A DNA stretch of 64,000 bases from Cellulomonas_A sp047229345 (GCF_047229345.1 NZ_JBFTER010000007.1:1-64000); one strand, 5' to 3'. Shown: positions 42,310 to 51,094, numbered from the stretch's first letter. The notes: generated by a model from the letters alone, not told the origin. A program made the numbers and translations.

Positions 42310-42705
42310 GGTCTCGCCCGCGCGGACTCCGGCGTCGTCCTCGCGGGGTGCCGGGACCGCGCCGGACCGCTCTCGCGACCCCGGCCGAGCGGGCGACGAG
42401 CGGGCCGCCACCCGGTCGGGTGAACATGTGTCCAGGAGCGGGCGATATCACACGCGGTGGTACGATAACGCTGTTCCCCGGATCTCGTGCTCCGTCACGT
42501 TCCCGTCTCTCCACACCCGCACACCTCAGCCTCGAGGGTGCGCGACGGGCACCCGCGAGCCCAGCCGGGAGCGATCCAGCCCACGTGCGCAGACGTCGTC
42601 GTACGCAGCGCGTGTGGCTCCAGCAACGATCCGGCCGCTCAGGACCGGACGTAGGCCGAACCCGCAGACCGGGTGAGTGCCACCGACGAGGGGGAAGGGT
42701 CCTTC
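42310..42705. other. rho leader / promoter region
   Basis: The ~396 bases between thrB and rho hold no convincing gene. TGGTACGAT at 42458-42466 is an extended -10 element and a likely rho promoter, with GCGGGCGATATCAC upstream. If used, the leader is about 230 nt, C-rich and poor in G in places (42501-42540), as expected where Rho binds its own message. GTGAACATGTGTCCAG at 42420-42435 looks like a weak LexA box. Confidence 0.5.
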
Positions 42706-44757
42706 GTGACAGACACCATCGAGTCCGCCGTGAGCGCCAGCACCGGTGGATCGAGCCGCAGCGCCGCGATCTCGGCACTGCGGCTGCCCGAGCTCCAGGC
42801 GCTCGCCGCCGAGCTCGGCGTGACCGGGACGTCCAAGATGCGCAAGAGCGACCTCGTGGACGCCATCAAGACCAAGCGCTCGGGCGGCCGCGCGCCGGCG
42901 CCCCAGGCGCAGCCGGCTGCCGAGCAGCCGACGCTCGCGGGGGTCACCGCGGAGAGCGCGCCCGAGACCTCCCCTGAGCCCGCCCGCGCGGCGCGCAGCG
43001 GCGGTCGCCGCGCGAGCCGTCGGGAGGAGGCCCCGCGCGTCGACCAGGCGGAGCCCGCCGAGCGGAACGCCCCGGACGGTGACGTCCCCGTCCGTGTCGA
43101 CGCCCGGCTCGAGGCCGTCGAGCGCACGCTCGACGCGCGCCTCGCGGGGGAGACCCGGGACGAGCGGGCGGCACGGGCCGCCGAGGCCATCGCGCCGCTC
43201 GCGGGTGAGCGGCGCTCGCGCCGGTCGGGGCGTGGCGCCGGTGCGCCGCGCGTCGAGGCCGGTGCCGACGTCGAGGTGCGTCCCGAGGTCGAGCAGGGCG
43301 GCCAGCAGCGTGACGGCGGGCAGCAGCGCGACGGCGGCCAGCGTGACGCCGGCCAGCGCGACGGCGCGCAGCAGCGTGAGGGTCAGCAGCGCGACGGCCA
43401 GCCGCGGCAGAACCGCGACCAGAGCCAGGCCGCCGGCAACCAGGCGCTCCTCGAGGACGACGAGCGAGGCGGCCGTCGGCGGCGCTCGCGCGACCGCTAC
43501 CGCGACCGTGACCGCACCAAGCCGCAGCGCGGCCGCGGTGGCCGGGCCCCGGGCAGCGACCTCGCCGGGTACGAGGAGATCGAGGTCAGCGAGGACGACG
43601 TCCTGCTGCCCGTCGCCGGGATCCTCGACATCCTCGACAGCTACGCGTTCGTCCGCACGACCGGCTACCTGCCCGGCCCGAACGACGTGTACGTCTCGCT
43701 CGGCCAGGTCAAGAAGGCCGGCCTGCGCCGCGGTGACGCCGTCACCGGCGCCGTCCGCCAGCCGCGCGAGGGCGAGCAGCTGCCGCAGGGCAACGCCGCG
43801 CGGGCCAAGTTCAACGCGCTCGTGCGCCTCGACTCGGTCAACGGCCTGCCGCCCGAGGAGGCGCGCCAGCGCGCCGAGTTCTCGAAGCTCACGCCGCTGT
43901 ACCCGCAGGAGCGCCTGCGCCTCGAGAGCGAGCCGAACAAGCTGACGCCGCGCGTCATCGACATCGTCGCGCCGATCGGCAAGGGCCAGCGCGGTCTGAT
44001 CGTGTCGCCGCCCAAGGCCGGCAAGACGATCATCATGCAGCAGATCGCCAACGCGATCACCACGAACAACCCCGAGGTCCACCTCATGGTCGTGCTCGTC
44101 GACGAGCGCCCCGAGGAGGTCACGGACATGGAGCGGACGGTCAAGGGCGAGGTCATCGCCTCGACGTTCGACCGCCCCGCGTCGGACCACACGATCGTCG
44201 CGGAGCTCGCCATCGAGCGGGCCAAGCGCCTCGTCGAGCTCGGCCAGGACGTCGTCGTGCTGCTCGACTCGCTCACGCGGCTGTCGCGCGCCTACAACCT
44301 CGCGGCGCCCGCGTCGGGCCGCATCCTCTCGGGCGGTGTCGACGCCTCGGCGCTGTACCCGCCCAAGCGGTTCTTCGGTGCGGCGCGCAACATCGAGCAC
44401 GGCGGCTCGCTCACGATCCTCGCGTCGGCGCTCGTGGAGACCGGCTCCAAGATGGACGAGGTCATCTTCGAGGAGTTCAAGGGCACCGGGAACATGGAGC
44501 TGCGGCTCTCGCGGAACCTCGCCGACAAGCGCATCTTCCCGGCGGTCGACGTCAACGCCTCGGGCACGCGCCGCGAGGAGATCCTCATGGGGTCCGACGA
44601 GCTCAAGATCGTGTGGAAGCTCCGCCGCGTCATGGGGGCCCTCGACCAGCAGCAGGCGATCGAGCTCCTGCTCGGCAAGCTGCGCGAGACCCGCTCGAAC
44701 GCGGAGTTCCTCATGCAGGTGCAGAAGACGACGCCCGGCACGGGCAACAACGACTGA
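42706..44757 (+). CDS. rho: Transcription termination factor Rho with long Arg/Gln-rich insert
   Basis: 683 residues from GTG 42706, which has GGGGAAGGG ahead; GTG 42673 would add 11 residues. The N-terminal SAP-like helix pair (AISALRLPELQALAAELGVT) is followed by a ~190-residue basic low-complexity insert with repeated QQRDGG units (about 202-236). The cold-shock RNA-binding domain comes next (GILDILDSYAFVRTTGYLPG), then the ATPase with Walker A PPKAGKTI (Lys440) and VVLLDSLTRLSRAYNL. Such inserts are usual in actinobacterial Rho and increase RNA affinity. Rho is a hexameric helicase that ends transcription. A strong hairpin lies 2 bases after the stop. Confidence 0.95.
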   Translation: MTDTIESAVSASTGGSSRSAAISALRLPELQALAAELGVTGTSKMRKSDLVDAIKTKRSGGRAPAPQAQPAAEQPTLAGVTAESAPETSPEPARAARSGGRRASRREEAPRVDQAEPAERNAPDGDVPVRVDARLEAVERTLDARLAGETRDERAARAAEAIAPLAGERRSRRSGRGAGAPRVEAGADVEVRPEVEQGGQQRDGGQQRDGGQRDAGQRDGAQQREGQQRDGQPRQNRDQSQAAGNQALLEDDERGGRRRRSRDRYRDRDRTKPQRGRGGRAPGSDLAGYEEIEVSEDDVLLPVAGILDILDSYAFVRTTGYLPGPNDVYVSLGQVKKAGLRRGDAVTGAVRQPREGEQLPQGNAARAKFNALVRLDSVNGLPPEEARQRAEFSKLTPLYPQERLRLESEPNKLTPRVIDIVAPIGKGQRGLIVSPPKAGKTIIMQQIANAITTNNPEVHLMVVLVDERPEEVTDMERTVKGEVIASTFDRPASDHTIVAELAIERAKRLVELGQDVVVLLDSLTRLSRAYNLAAPASGRILSGGVDASALYPPKRFFGAARNIEHGGSLTILASALVETGSKMDEVIFEEFKGTGNMELRLSRNLADKRIFPAVDVNASGTRREEILMGSDELKIVWKLRRVMGALDQQQAIELLLGKLRETRSNAEFLMQVQKTTPGTGNND

Positions 44758-44759
44758 CG

Positions 44760-44796
44760 CACGTGCGCCGCGCCCGGACCGGGTGCGGCGCACGTG
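44760..44796 (+). terminator. Terminator after rho
   Basis: A 16-bp stem (arms 44760-44775 and 44781-44796, outer CACGTGCGCCGC / GCGGCGCACGTG) with one G-T pair and a 5-base loop, just after the rho stop. Confidence 0.75.
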
Positions 44797-44942
44797 GGTC
44801 GTCACGACCCCGCGAGAGGACGGCGGCGGGTCCGGGAAGGTTTCCGGCCTCCGCTGTGTTCTGGCACAATGTTCCGTTGGTCTGCGGTTCACGTGTGCGG
44901 TTCGCGTGCACGACCCGGAGACGACCCAGCGAGGAGAACCCT

Positions 44943-45185
44943 GTGAAGTCTGACATCCACCCCGCGTACGTGGTCACCCAGGTGACCTGCACCTGCGGGA
45001 ACACGTTCACGACCCGGTCCACCGAGACCTCGGGCCAGATCCGCACCGACGTGTGCAGCGCCTGCCACCCGTTCTACACGGGCAAGCAGAAGATCCTCGA
45101 CACCGGTGGCCGCGTGGCCCGGTTCGAGGCGCGCTACGGCAAGAAGCCGGCCGCGGCGCCGGCCGCCGACACCTCGGCCGAGTAG
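44943..45185 (+). CDS. rpmE: 50S ribosomal protein L31 (zinc-binding type)
   Basis: 80 residues from GTG 44943 with GAGGAG upstream. It has the L31 start MKSDIHPAYV and four Cys (16, 18, 38, 41) in CTCGN and CSACHPFYTGKQK that bind one zinc. This is the C+ form; a C- paralogue used under zinc shortage is not in the window. CACAAT at 44865-44870 is a possible -10 for its own promoter. The rho-rpmE-prfA order is widely conserved. The C-terminal ~12 residues are an Ala/Pro tail. Confidence 0.96.
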   Translation: MKSDIHPAYVVTQVTCTCGNTFTTRSTETSGQIRTDVCSACHPFYTGKQKILDTGGRVARFEARYGKKPAAAPAADTSAE

Positions 45186-45192
45186 CGACCTG

Positions 45193-45257
45193 ACAGCGCC
45201 GGTGCCCGGCGGACGACTGCCCTCCATGGCAGTGTCCGCGCGGGGCACCGGCGCTGT
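45193..45257 (+). terminator. Long double hairpin between rpmE and prfA
   Basis: The outer stem is 15 perfect pairs (ACAGCGCCGGTGCCC with GGGCACCGGCGCTGT). Inside it GCGGACG pairs with TGTCCGC and CTGCC with GGCAG around one bulged A, closing on a CTCCAT loop. It starts 7 bases after the rpmE stop. The stability is far above what termination alone needs. Confidence 0.75.
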
Positions 45258-45393
45258 TCGTCTGCCCAGGGCGTGATGCCCGGCGGACGAGCCGGTCCCC
45301 GGGCACCACCAGCCCTCGCACGCCGTGCCCCCCCGCCCACCGGGGGAGCGCGCACGTCCGACACCCCCGCACGTCACGCCAGGAGGCGCCCGC

Positions 45394-46482
45394 ATGAGCG
45401 ACCCGTTCGCCGCAGCGGAGCCGCTGCTCGCCGAGCACGCCGAGATCGAGACCCAGCTCGCCGACCCCGGGGTGCACGCCGACGCCGGGCGCGCCCGCAA
45501 GCTGGGCCGGCGCTACGCCGAGCTCGGCCAGGTCGTCGCCGCCTACCGGGCGTACCGCGCCGCGACCGACGACGTGGCCGACGCGCGCGAGCTCGCCGGG
45601 CTGGACGACGCGTACGCCGCGGAACTGCCCGCGCTCGAGGAGACCGCCGCCGCCGCGGCCGAGCGCCTGCGCCGCGTGCTCGTCCCGCGCGACCCCGACG
45701 ACGCGCGCGACGTGATCCTCGAGATCAAGGCCGGCGAGGGCGGGGAGGAGTCCGCGCTGTTCGCGGGAGACCTGCTGCGCATGTACCTGCGCTACGCCGA
45801 GCGCCGCGGCTGGAAGACCGAGGTGATCGAGTCCACGGAGTCGGACCTCGGCGGCTACAAGGACGTCCAGGTCGCGGTGAAGGCCCGCGGCGCGCTGACC
45901 GACCCCGCGCAGGGCGTGTGGGCCAGCCTCAAGTACGAGGGCGGCGTGCACCGGGTGCAGCGCGTCCCCGTCACGGAGTCCCAGGGCCGCATCCACACGT
46001 CGGCCGCCGGCGTGCTCGTGCTCCCCGAGGCGGACGACGAGGCCGAGGTCGGGATCGACCCCAACGACCTGCGGATCGACGTGTTCCGCTCGTCCGGGCC
46101 GGGCGGCCAGTCGGTCAACACCACCGACTCCGCGGTGCGCATCACGCACGTGCCCACGGGCATCGTCGTGTCGATGCAGAACGAGAAGTCGCAGCTGCAG
46201 AACCGTGAGCAGGCGATGCGCGTCCTGCGTGCGCGGCTCCTCGCGGCGAAGCAGGAGGAGGCCGCGGCCGCGGCCAGCGAGGCGCGTCGGTCGCAGGTCC
46301 GCACGGTCGACCGCTCCGAGCGCATCCGGACGTACAACTACCCGGAGAACCGCATCGCGGACCACCGCACGGGCTACAAGGCGTACAACCTCGACGTCGT
46401 GCTCGACGGCGACCTCGACGCGGTCGTGCGCTCGGCGATCGAGGCGGACGAGGCGGCCCGGCTGGCCGCCGCGGGCGCGTGA
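45394..46482 (+). CDS. prfA: Peptide chain release factor 1
   Basis: 362 residues from ATG 45394 with AGGAGG seven bases before. It has the catalytic GGQ (RSSGPGGQSVNTTDSAVR) that PrmC methylates, and the class I release factor fold with EIKAGEGGEESALFA. The stop-codon reading region lies in LKYEGGVHRVQRVPVTESQG. It releases peptides at UAA and UAG. The 4-base overlap with prmC (GTGA) couples the factor and its methyltransferase. Confidence 0.96.
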   Translation: MSDPFAAAEPLLAEHAEIETQLADPGVHADAGRARKLGRRYAELGQVVAAYRAYRAATDDVADARELAGLDDAYAAELPALEETAAAAAERLRRVLVPRDPDDARDVILEIKAGEGGEESALFAGDLLRMYLRYAERRGWKTEVIESTESDLGGYKDVQVAVKARGALTDPAQGVWASLKYEGGVHRVQRVPVTESQGRIHTSAAGVLVLPEADDEAEVGIDPNDLRIDVFRSSGPGGQSVNTTDSAVRITHVPTGIVVSMQNEKSQLQNREQAMRVLRARLLAAKQEEAAAAASEARRSQVRTVDRSERIRTYNYPENRIADHRTGYKAYNLDVVLDGDLDAVVRSAIEADEAARLAAAGA

Positions 46483-47417
46483 GCACGACGACGCTCGCGA
46501 CCGCCCTGCGGGACGCCGAGCGCACCCTGGCCGCCGCCGGCATCGGGTCGGCGCGCGTCGACGCCGAGCTGCTCGCGGCGCACCTGCTGCGGTCCGCGTC
46601 GGGGCGGGACGTCAGCCGCGGCGAGGTGCAGACGGCGGCGCTGCTCGGCCGGCCGGCGCCCGAGGGGTACGCCGAGCTCGTCGGCCGTCGCGCCGCGCGC
46701 GAGCCGCTCCAGCACCTCACCGGGCGCGCGCCGTTCCGGGGCGTCGAGCTCGCCGTCGGGCCCGGTGTCTTCGTCCCGCGACCCGAGACCGAGCAGGTCG
46801 TGGAGCACGCGGTGCGCGAGGCCGCGGCCGTGCTGGCCCGCACGGGCTCGGCGCTCGTCGTGGACCTGTGCGCGGGCTCGGGGGCGATCGCGGTCGCCGT
46901 GGCCGTCGAGGTGCCCGGCGCCGTGGTGCACGCGGTCGAGCTCGACGCCGCGGCGCACGCCTGGGCCGCGCGCAACGTCGCAGCCCTGGCCCCGGGCGTC
47001 CGGCTGCACCGCGGCGACGCGCGCACGGCACTGCGCGCCCTCGACGGGACGGTCGACGTCGTCGTGTCGAACCCGCCGTACGTGCCGCCGGGCGCGGTCC
47101 CGGTCGACCCCGAGGTCGCGCACCACGACCCTGCGGTGGCGCTCTACGGGCTCGGCGCCGACGGGCTCGAGGTCCCGCGGGGGATCGTGGCGGCCGCCGC
47201 ACGCCTCCTGCAGCCCGGCGGTCTGCTCGTCATGGAGCACGCCGAGGTGCAGGACGCCGCGGCGCGCGCGACGGTCGAGGCGACGCGCGCGTTCACCGGG
47301 GTCGGGACCGCGCCCGACCTCACCGGCCGCGCCCGGATGGTGCTCGCCCGGCGCGCAGATCCTGACCGGCTGGACGGCATGGCGCCCGGCCCCTCCGTGG
47401 GAGACTCGCAGCCGTGA
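46479..47417 (+). CDS. prmC: Release factor glutamine N5-methyltransferase
   Basis: 312 residues from GTG 46479. An N-terminal helical domain (residues 1-85) that grips the release factor is followed by the SAM-binding domain: VVDLCAGSGAIAVAVA and the catalytic NPPY in VVSNPPYVPPGAVPVDPEVA. It methylates the Gln of the GGQ motif in RF1 and RF2. It overlaps prfA and the next gene by 4 bases each. Slightly longer than the usual ~280. Confidence 0.95.
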   Translation: MSTTTLATALRDAERTLAAAGIGSARVDAELLAAHLLRSASGRDVSRGEVQTAALLGRPAPEGYAELVGRRAAREPLQHLTGRAPFRGVELAVGPGVFVPRPETEQVVEHAVREAAAVLARTGSALVVDLCAGSGAIAVAVAVEVPGAVVHAVELDAAAHAWAARNVAALAPGVRLHRGDARTALRALDGTVDVVVSNPPYVPPGAVPVDPEVAHHDPAVALYGLGADGLEVPRGIVAAAARLLQPGGLLVMEHAEVQDAAARATVEATRAFTGVGTAPDLTGRARMVLARRADPDRLDGMAPGPSVGDSQP

Positions 47418-48352
47418 GCCTGCTGCGCATCAAGGACGCGACGGACCCCGCGACGTGGGGGCCGTCGCTCGACGCCGCCGTGGAGGCGCTCGGACGCGGC
47501 GACCTCGTCGTGCTGCCCACCGACACGGTCTACGGCATCGCCGCCGACGCGTTCGACCCGGCGGCCGTCCAGGCGCTGCTCGACGCCAAGGGGCGCGGGC
47601 GGCAGATGCCGCCGCCCGTGCTCATGCCCGACCTGCGCACCCTCGACGGCCTCGCGACCTCCGTGCCCGACGCCGCGCGCGCCCTCGCGGAGGCCTTCTG
47701 GCCCGGCGGGCTGACGCTCATCGTCCGCGCGCAGCCGTCGCTCGCGTGGGACCTCGGAGAGACGCACGGGACGGTCGCCCTGCGCGTGCCCGACCACCCC
47801 GTCGCGCTCGAGCTGCTGCGCCGCACGGGACCGCTCGCGGTGTCGAGCGCGAACCGCACCGGCAAGCCCGCGGGCACCGACGTGCGCGAGGCGTACCGCC
47901 AGCTCGGCGCGCGCGTGCCCGTGTTCCTCGACGGGGGAGAGGCACCCGGCGGGGTGTCGTCGACCATCGTGGACGCGACCGGCGACGTGCTGCGCGTCGT
48001 GCGCGAGGGTGCGATCGGCCTCGAGGAGCTGCGCACGGTCGCGCCGGTCGAGGGCCCGGCCCCCGCACCGGCACCGGGCGCCGTCGCGCCCGAGGCGACG
48101 GCTGCCGGGGCCACGACGCCCGACGCCGGGACGAGCGGGGTCGCGACGGTCGACGCCGGGTCGACCGGTGCCGCGACCAGCGGTGCCGCGACGAGCGGCG
48201 CCGCGACCACGGGCGCGGCAGCGGACGACGCCGCGCCGGCCGCGACCCTGCCCGTCTCGACGGTGAAGCCGTCCGCGGGGCGCGCGTCGTCCCCGCCGTC
48301 CGACGACCCCGCCGACGACGCCCCGCAGCCGGGCGGTGAACCGGGCCGGTGA
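47414..48352 (+). CDS. tsaC: L-threonylcarbamoyladenylate synthase with a repetitive tail
   Basis: 312 residues from GTG 47414. Residues 1-205 form the YrdC/TsaC domain: LPTDTVYGIAADAFD, the KxR-like KGRGRQMPPPVLM, and LAVSSANRTGKPAGT. It makes threonylcarbamoyl-AMP for the t6A base of ANN-decoding tRNAs. The last ~100 residues are Ala/Thr/Gly/Pro-rich and disordered, with GAATS repeats from a 15-base DNA repeat. The family normally ends where the tail starts. Coupled to prmC and to wecA. Confidence 0.93.
   Translation: MSLLRIKDATDPATWGPSLDAAVEALGRGDLVVLPTDTVYGIAADAFDPAAVQALLDAKGRGRQMPPPVLMPDLRTLDGLATSVPDAARALAEAFWPGGLTLIVRAQPSLAWDLGETHGTVALRVPDHPVALELLRRTGPLAVSSANRTGKPAGTDVREAYRQLGARVPVFLDGGEAPGGVSSTIVDATGDVLRVVREGAIGLEELRTVAPVEGPAPAPAPGAVAPEATAAGATTPDAGTSGVATVDAGSTGAATSGAATSGAATTGAAADDAAPAATLPVSTVKPSAGRASSPPSDDPADDAPQPGGEPGR
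48167..48226 (+). repeat. 15-base minisatellite inside the tsaC tail
   Basis: Four tandem 15-base units related to GGTGCCGCGACCAGC at 48167, 48182, 48197 and 48212 (last one degenerate) encode GAATS-like repeats. The repeat keeps frame. Confidence 0.75.
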
Positions 48353-49686
48353 GGGTCTACCTGCTCCTCCTGCTGGTCTCGGCGGCGACGACCTACCTCA
48401 TGACGCCGCTCGCCCGGTGGTGCGCGCTGCGCTTCGGGGCCATCACCGCGGTGCGCGACCGCGACGTGCACGCGATCCCGACTCCCCGCCTCGGGGGCCT
48501 GGCGATGCTCGTCGGGCTGCTCGTCGCGCTCACGGTCGCGAGCGGCCTGCCGTTCCTCAGCAGCGTGTTCACCGACCCGCGCCCCATCTGGGGCCTCGCG
48601 GGCGGCGCCACGACGGTGTGCCTGCTCGGCGTCGCGGACGACATCTGGGACCTCGACTGGGTCACCAAGCTCGTCGGCCAGGTGCTCGGGGCCGGGTTCA
48701 TGGCCTGGCAGGGCGTGCTGCTCTTCCAGCTCCCCATCTTCGGCGACGTGGTGATCGGCTCCGAGCGGGTGTGGCAGGCGCTCACGGTGCTCGTGGTCGT
48801 CGTGGCGATGAACGCCGTGAACTTCGTCGACGGGCTCGACGGGCTCGCCGCCGGGATGATCGGCATCGGCGGCACGGCATTCTTCCTGTACTCGTACTGG
48901 CTGACGATCCTCACGGTGGACGGCGGCCGCGGGAACTACGCCAACCTCGCGACGCTCGTGCTCGCGGTGCTCGTCGGGATGTGCGTGGGGTTCCTGCCGC
49001 ACAACGTGTACCCGGCCCGCATCTTCATGGGCGACTCGGGGTCGATGCTGCTGGGTCTCGTCATCGCCGCGGCGACGATCATCCTGACCGGCCAGCTCGA
49101 CGCGTCCGCGCTCCCCGCGAACGACGGCGCCGCGCTCCTGCCGCGGCAGCAGATCCCGGTCTTCGTGCCGATCCTGCTGCCCGTGGCGGTGCTGCTGCTC
49201 CCGCTGCTCGACATGGGCCTCGCCGTGGTCCGGCGCGTGGGTGCGGGGAAGTCCCCGTTCCACCCGGACCGCATGCACCTGCACCACCGCCTGCTCTCGC
49301 TCGGGCACTCGCACCGCAGCGCCGTCGGGATCATGTGGATCTGGACGGTCGTCTTCGCGTTCGGCACCGCGTCGCTCGTGGTGCTGTCGACGACGCAGGC
49401 GCTGTGGCTGCTCGGCGTCGGCATGGTCGCGGCGGCGCTGCTGACGCTCGGGCCGCTGCGCGGCAAGGACGGCGGCGCCCAGCCCATCGTCACCGGGGTG
49501 ACGCCGGTGGTCCCACCCGCGACCGGCACGCCCGCACCCGACGCGCACGCGACCGGCACCCGGTCCGCGGACCACCGTGCCGCGACCCGCACGACCGTCG
49601 GCCCCGGCCGCCCCACGACCACGACCACGACCCCCGGCCCCGCCCGGCCCCCGGCCGGCCACCCGACCCCGGAGAAGCGCCCATGA
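48349..49686 (+). CDS. wecA: WecA-like undecaprenyl-phosphate GlcNAc-1-phosphate transferase
   Basis: 445 residues from GTG 48349 (GTGA overlap with tsaC). About 11 membrane helices with the polyprenyl-phosphate transferase motifs: NAVNFVDGLDGLAAG, the nucleophile-region MGDSGSMLLG, and PDRMHLHHRLLSLGHSHR, the His-rich loop typical of WecA/TagO. It loads the first sugar phosphate on undecaprenyl phosphate for wall polymer or arabinogalactan-like linkers. A ~70-residue Pro/Thr-rich tail follows. Conserved neighbours are tsaC before and atpI after. Confidence 0.92.
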   Translation: MRVYLLLLLVSAATTYLMTPLARWCALRFGAITAVRDRDVHAIPTPRLGGLAMLVGLLVALTVASGLPFLSSVFTDPRPIWGLAGGATTVCLLGVADDIWDLDWVTKLVGQVLGAGFMAWQGVLLFQLPIFGDVVIGSERVWQALTVLVVVVAMNAVNFVDGLDGLAAGMIGIGGTAFFLYSYWLTILTVDGGRGNYANLATLVLAVLVGMCVGFLPHNVYPARIFMGDSGSMLLGLVIAAATIILTGQLDASALPANDGAALLPRQQIPVFVPILLPVAVLLLPLLDMGLAVVRRVGAGKSPFHPDRMHLHHRLLSLGHSHRSAVGIMWIWTVVFAFGTASLVVLSTTQALWLLGVGMVAAALLTLGPLRGKDGGAQPIVTGVTPVVPPATGTPAPDAHATGTRSADHRAATRTTVGPGRPTTTTTTPGPARPPAGHPTPEKRP

Positions 49687-50159
49687 CGTCCTCGGACCCC
49701 CAGCCCACGCCCGCGCGCCCGTCGTCCTCCGCGGCGGCCGACGCCGTCTTCCGTCGCGCGCTGCGCGACATGCTCGTGCTGCTCGCGGCGCTCTCGGTGC
49801 TCGGCGTGGGCATCGGGTGGCTCGTCGCGGGCTCGGCCGGCGTCTGGGGCGCCCTCATCGGGGTGGGCCTCGCGCTCGTCTTCTCGGGCACGACCGTGGT
49901 CTCGATGCTGCGCACCGCGCACGCGAGCCCGCAGGCGATGGCGGGCGTCGTGATGGGTGCCTGGCTCGGCAAGGTGATCGTCGTGATCGTGGTCCTCGCG
50001 GTGCTCCGCGACCTGGAGTTCTACGACCGGACGGTCCTCGCGGTCGTGCTGCTCGTGGGCGTCCTGGGCTCCGCGCTGCTCGACTACCGGGCGGTCACGA
50101 ACGGCCGGATCCCGTACGTCGAGCCCGCGGACCGCGGTCCGGAAGGCGCGGGTTCATAG
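49683..50159 (+). CDS. atpI: AtpI-like membrane protein upstream of ATP synthase
   Basis: 158 residues from ATG 49683 (ATGA overlap with wecA). Four hydrophobic helices after a ~25-residue Ser/Pro/Ala start; the segment AVFRRALRDMLVLLAALSVL leads into helix 1. The protein is weakly conserved, but the size, topology and place just ahead of atpB match AtpI, which helps assemble the c-ring in other bacteria. The stop codon is part of the DtxR-like sequence at 50156. Confidence 0.7.
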   Translation: MTSSDPQPTPARPSSSAAADAVFRRALRDMLVLLAALSVLGVGIGWLVAGSAGVWGALIGVGLALVFSGTTVVSMLRTAHASPQAMAGVVMGAWLGKVIVVIVVLAVLRDLEFYDRTVLAVVLLVGVLGSALLDYRAVTNGRIPYVEPADRGPEGAGS

Positions 50160-50174
50160 GTTAGGCTTCACCCA
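50156..50174. promoter_or_regulatory. Promoter-like and DtxR-half-site-like element before the atp operon
   Basis: ATAGGTTAGGCTTCACCCA contains TAGGTT/TAGGCT, either of which fits an actinobacterial -10, and its first twelve bases match the DtxR/IdeR consensus well while the right half does not. It lies 93 bases upstream of the atpB ATG. Confidence 0.35.
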
Positions 50175-50266
50175 TCCATGACGGCCAGGTTCCTACGGCA
50201 TGCCCGCACTGATGCGGCCCGCCCGGCACCGTTGACCACCAGGAGCTCGCACTGTCCAGCCTCGCG

Positions 50267-51064
50267 ATGATCGCCCCCCTCGCCACCGAGGAGGAGAGCG
50301 GGTTCCACGCGCCGTCCATCGCCGACTTCTTCCCGGCGCCCATCCTCTTCGAGGGCACCTTCTTCGAGTTCAACCGGCTCCAGATGGTGCGCCTGATCGC
50401 CGCCGCGGTGCTGATCATCGTCTTCGTCCTCGCAGCCAAGCGGGCCAAGCTCGTCCCCGGCCGCGGGCAGAACGTCGCCGAGATGCTCCTCGACTTCGTG
50501 CGCGTCAACGTCGCCGAGGAGATCATCGGCAAGGCGAAGGCGCACAAGTACGTCGCGCTGCTGACGACGCTCTTCCTCGCGATCCTCGCGTTCAACCTCA
50601 CGGGCATCATCCCGGGCCTGAACATCGCCGGGTCGTCGCTGATCGGCGTGCCGGTCATGCTGGCGCTCTGGGTCTACGTGATGTACCTCGGCGCGGGCGT
50701 CAAGGCCCACGGCGTCGGCGGGTTCCTCAAGATGAGCCTGTTCCCGCCCGGCGTCCCGACGTTCATGTACGTGCTGCTGACGCCCATCGAGTTCCTGACG
50801 GTGTTCATCCTGCGGCCCGCCACGCTCGCGCTGCGACTCATGGCCAACATGGTCGCCGGTCACCTCATGCTCGTCCTGTGCTTCTCGGCCACCCAGTTCT
50901 TCATCTTCGAGGCCACCGGCGCCATGAAGGTGTTCGGGGCCCTGACCTTCGTCTCCGGCTTCGCGCTGACGCTCTTCGAGGTCTTCGTCGCCGCGCTCCA
51001 GGCGTACATCTTCGTGGTGCTGACGGCCGTGTACCTCAGCCTCTCCATCGAAGACGAGCACTGA
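50267..51064 (+). CDS. atpB: ATP synthase Fo subunit a
   Basis: 265 residues from ATG 50267. The conserved Arg that faces the c-ring lies in ATLALRLMANMVAGHLMLV; TGIIPGLNIAGSSLIGVP and the C-terminal LFEVFVAALQAYIFVVLTAV are standard. About five to six helices. No ribosome-binding site fits this ATG; AGGAG at 50241-50245 is correctly spaced for an in-frame CTG at 50252, which would add MSSLA. First gene of atpBEFHAGDC. Confidence 0.95.
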   Translation: MIAPLATEEESGFHAPSIADFFPAPILFEGTFFEFNRLQMVRLIAAAVLIIVFVLAAKRAKLVPGRGQNVAEMLLDFVRVNVAEEIIGKAKAHKYVALLTTLFLAILAFNLTGIIPGLNIAGSSLIGVPVMLALWVYVMYLGAGVKAHGVGGFLKMSLFPPGVPTFMYVLLTPIEFLTVFILRPATLALRLMANMVAGHLMLVLCFSATQFFIFEATGAMKVFGALTFVSGFALTLFEVFVAALQAYIFVVLTAVYLSLSIEDEH

Positions 51065-51076
51065 CCCACACCCCCC

Positions 51077-51094
51077 GGGGGTCGCTCGACCCCC
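51077..51094 (+). other. Intercistronic hairpin between atpB and atpE
   Basis: GGGGGT pairs with ACCCCC around CGCTCG, 59 bases before the atpE start. It may protect or boost the atpE message, as the c subunit is needed in many copies. Confidence 0.45.

Noticed and set aside
42420..42435. LexA-like box GTGAACATGTGTCCAG upstream of rho
   Set aside because: One core base is wrong (GTCC instead of GTTC) and the outer bases do not match; SOS control of rho is not expected.
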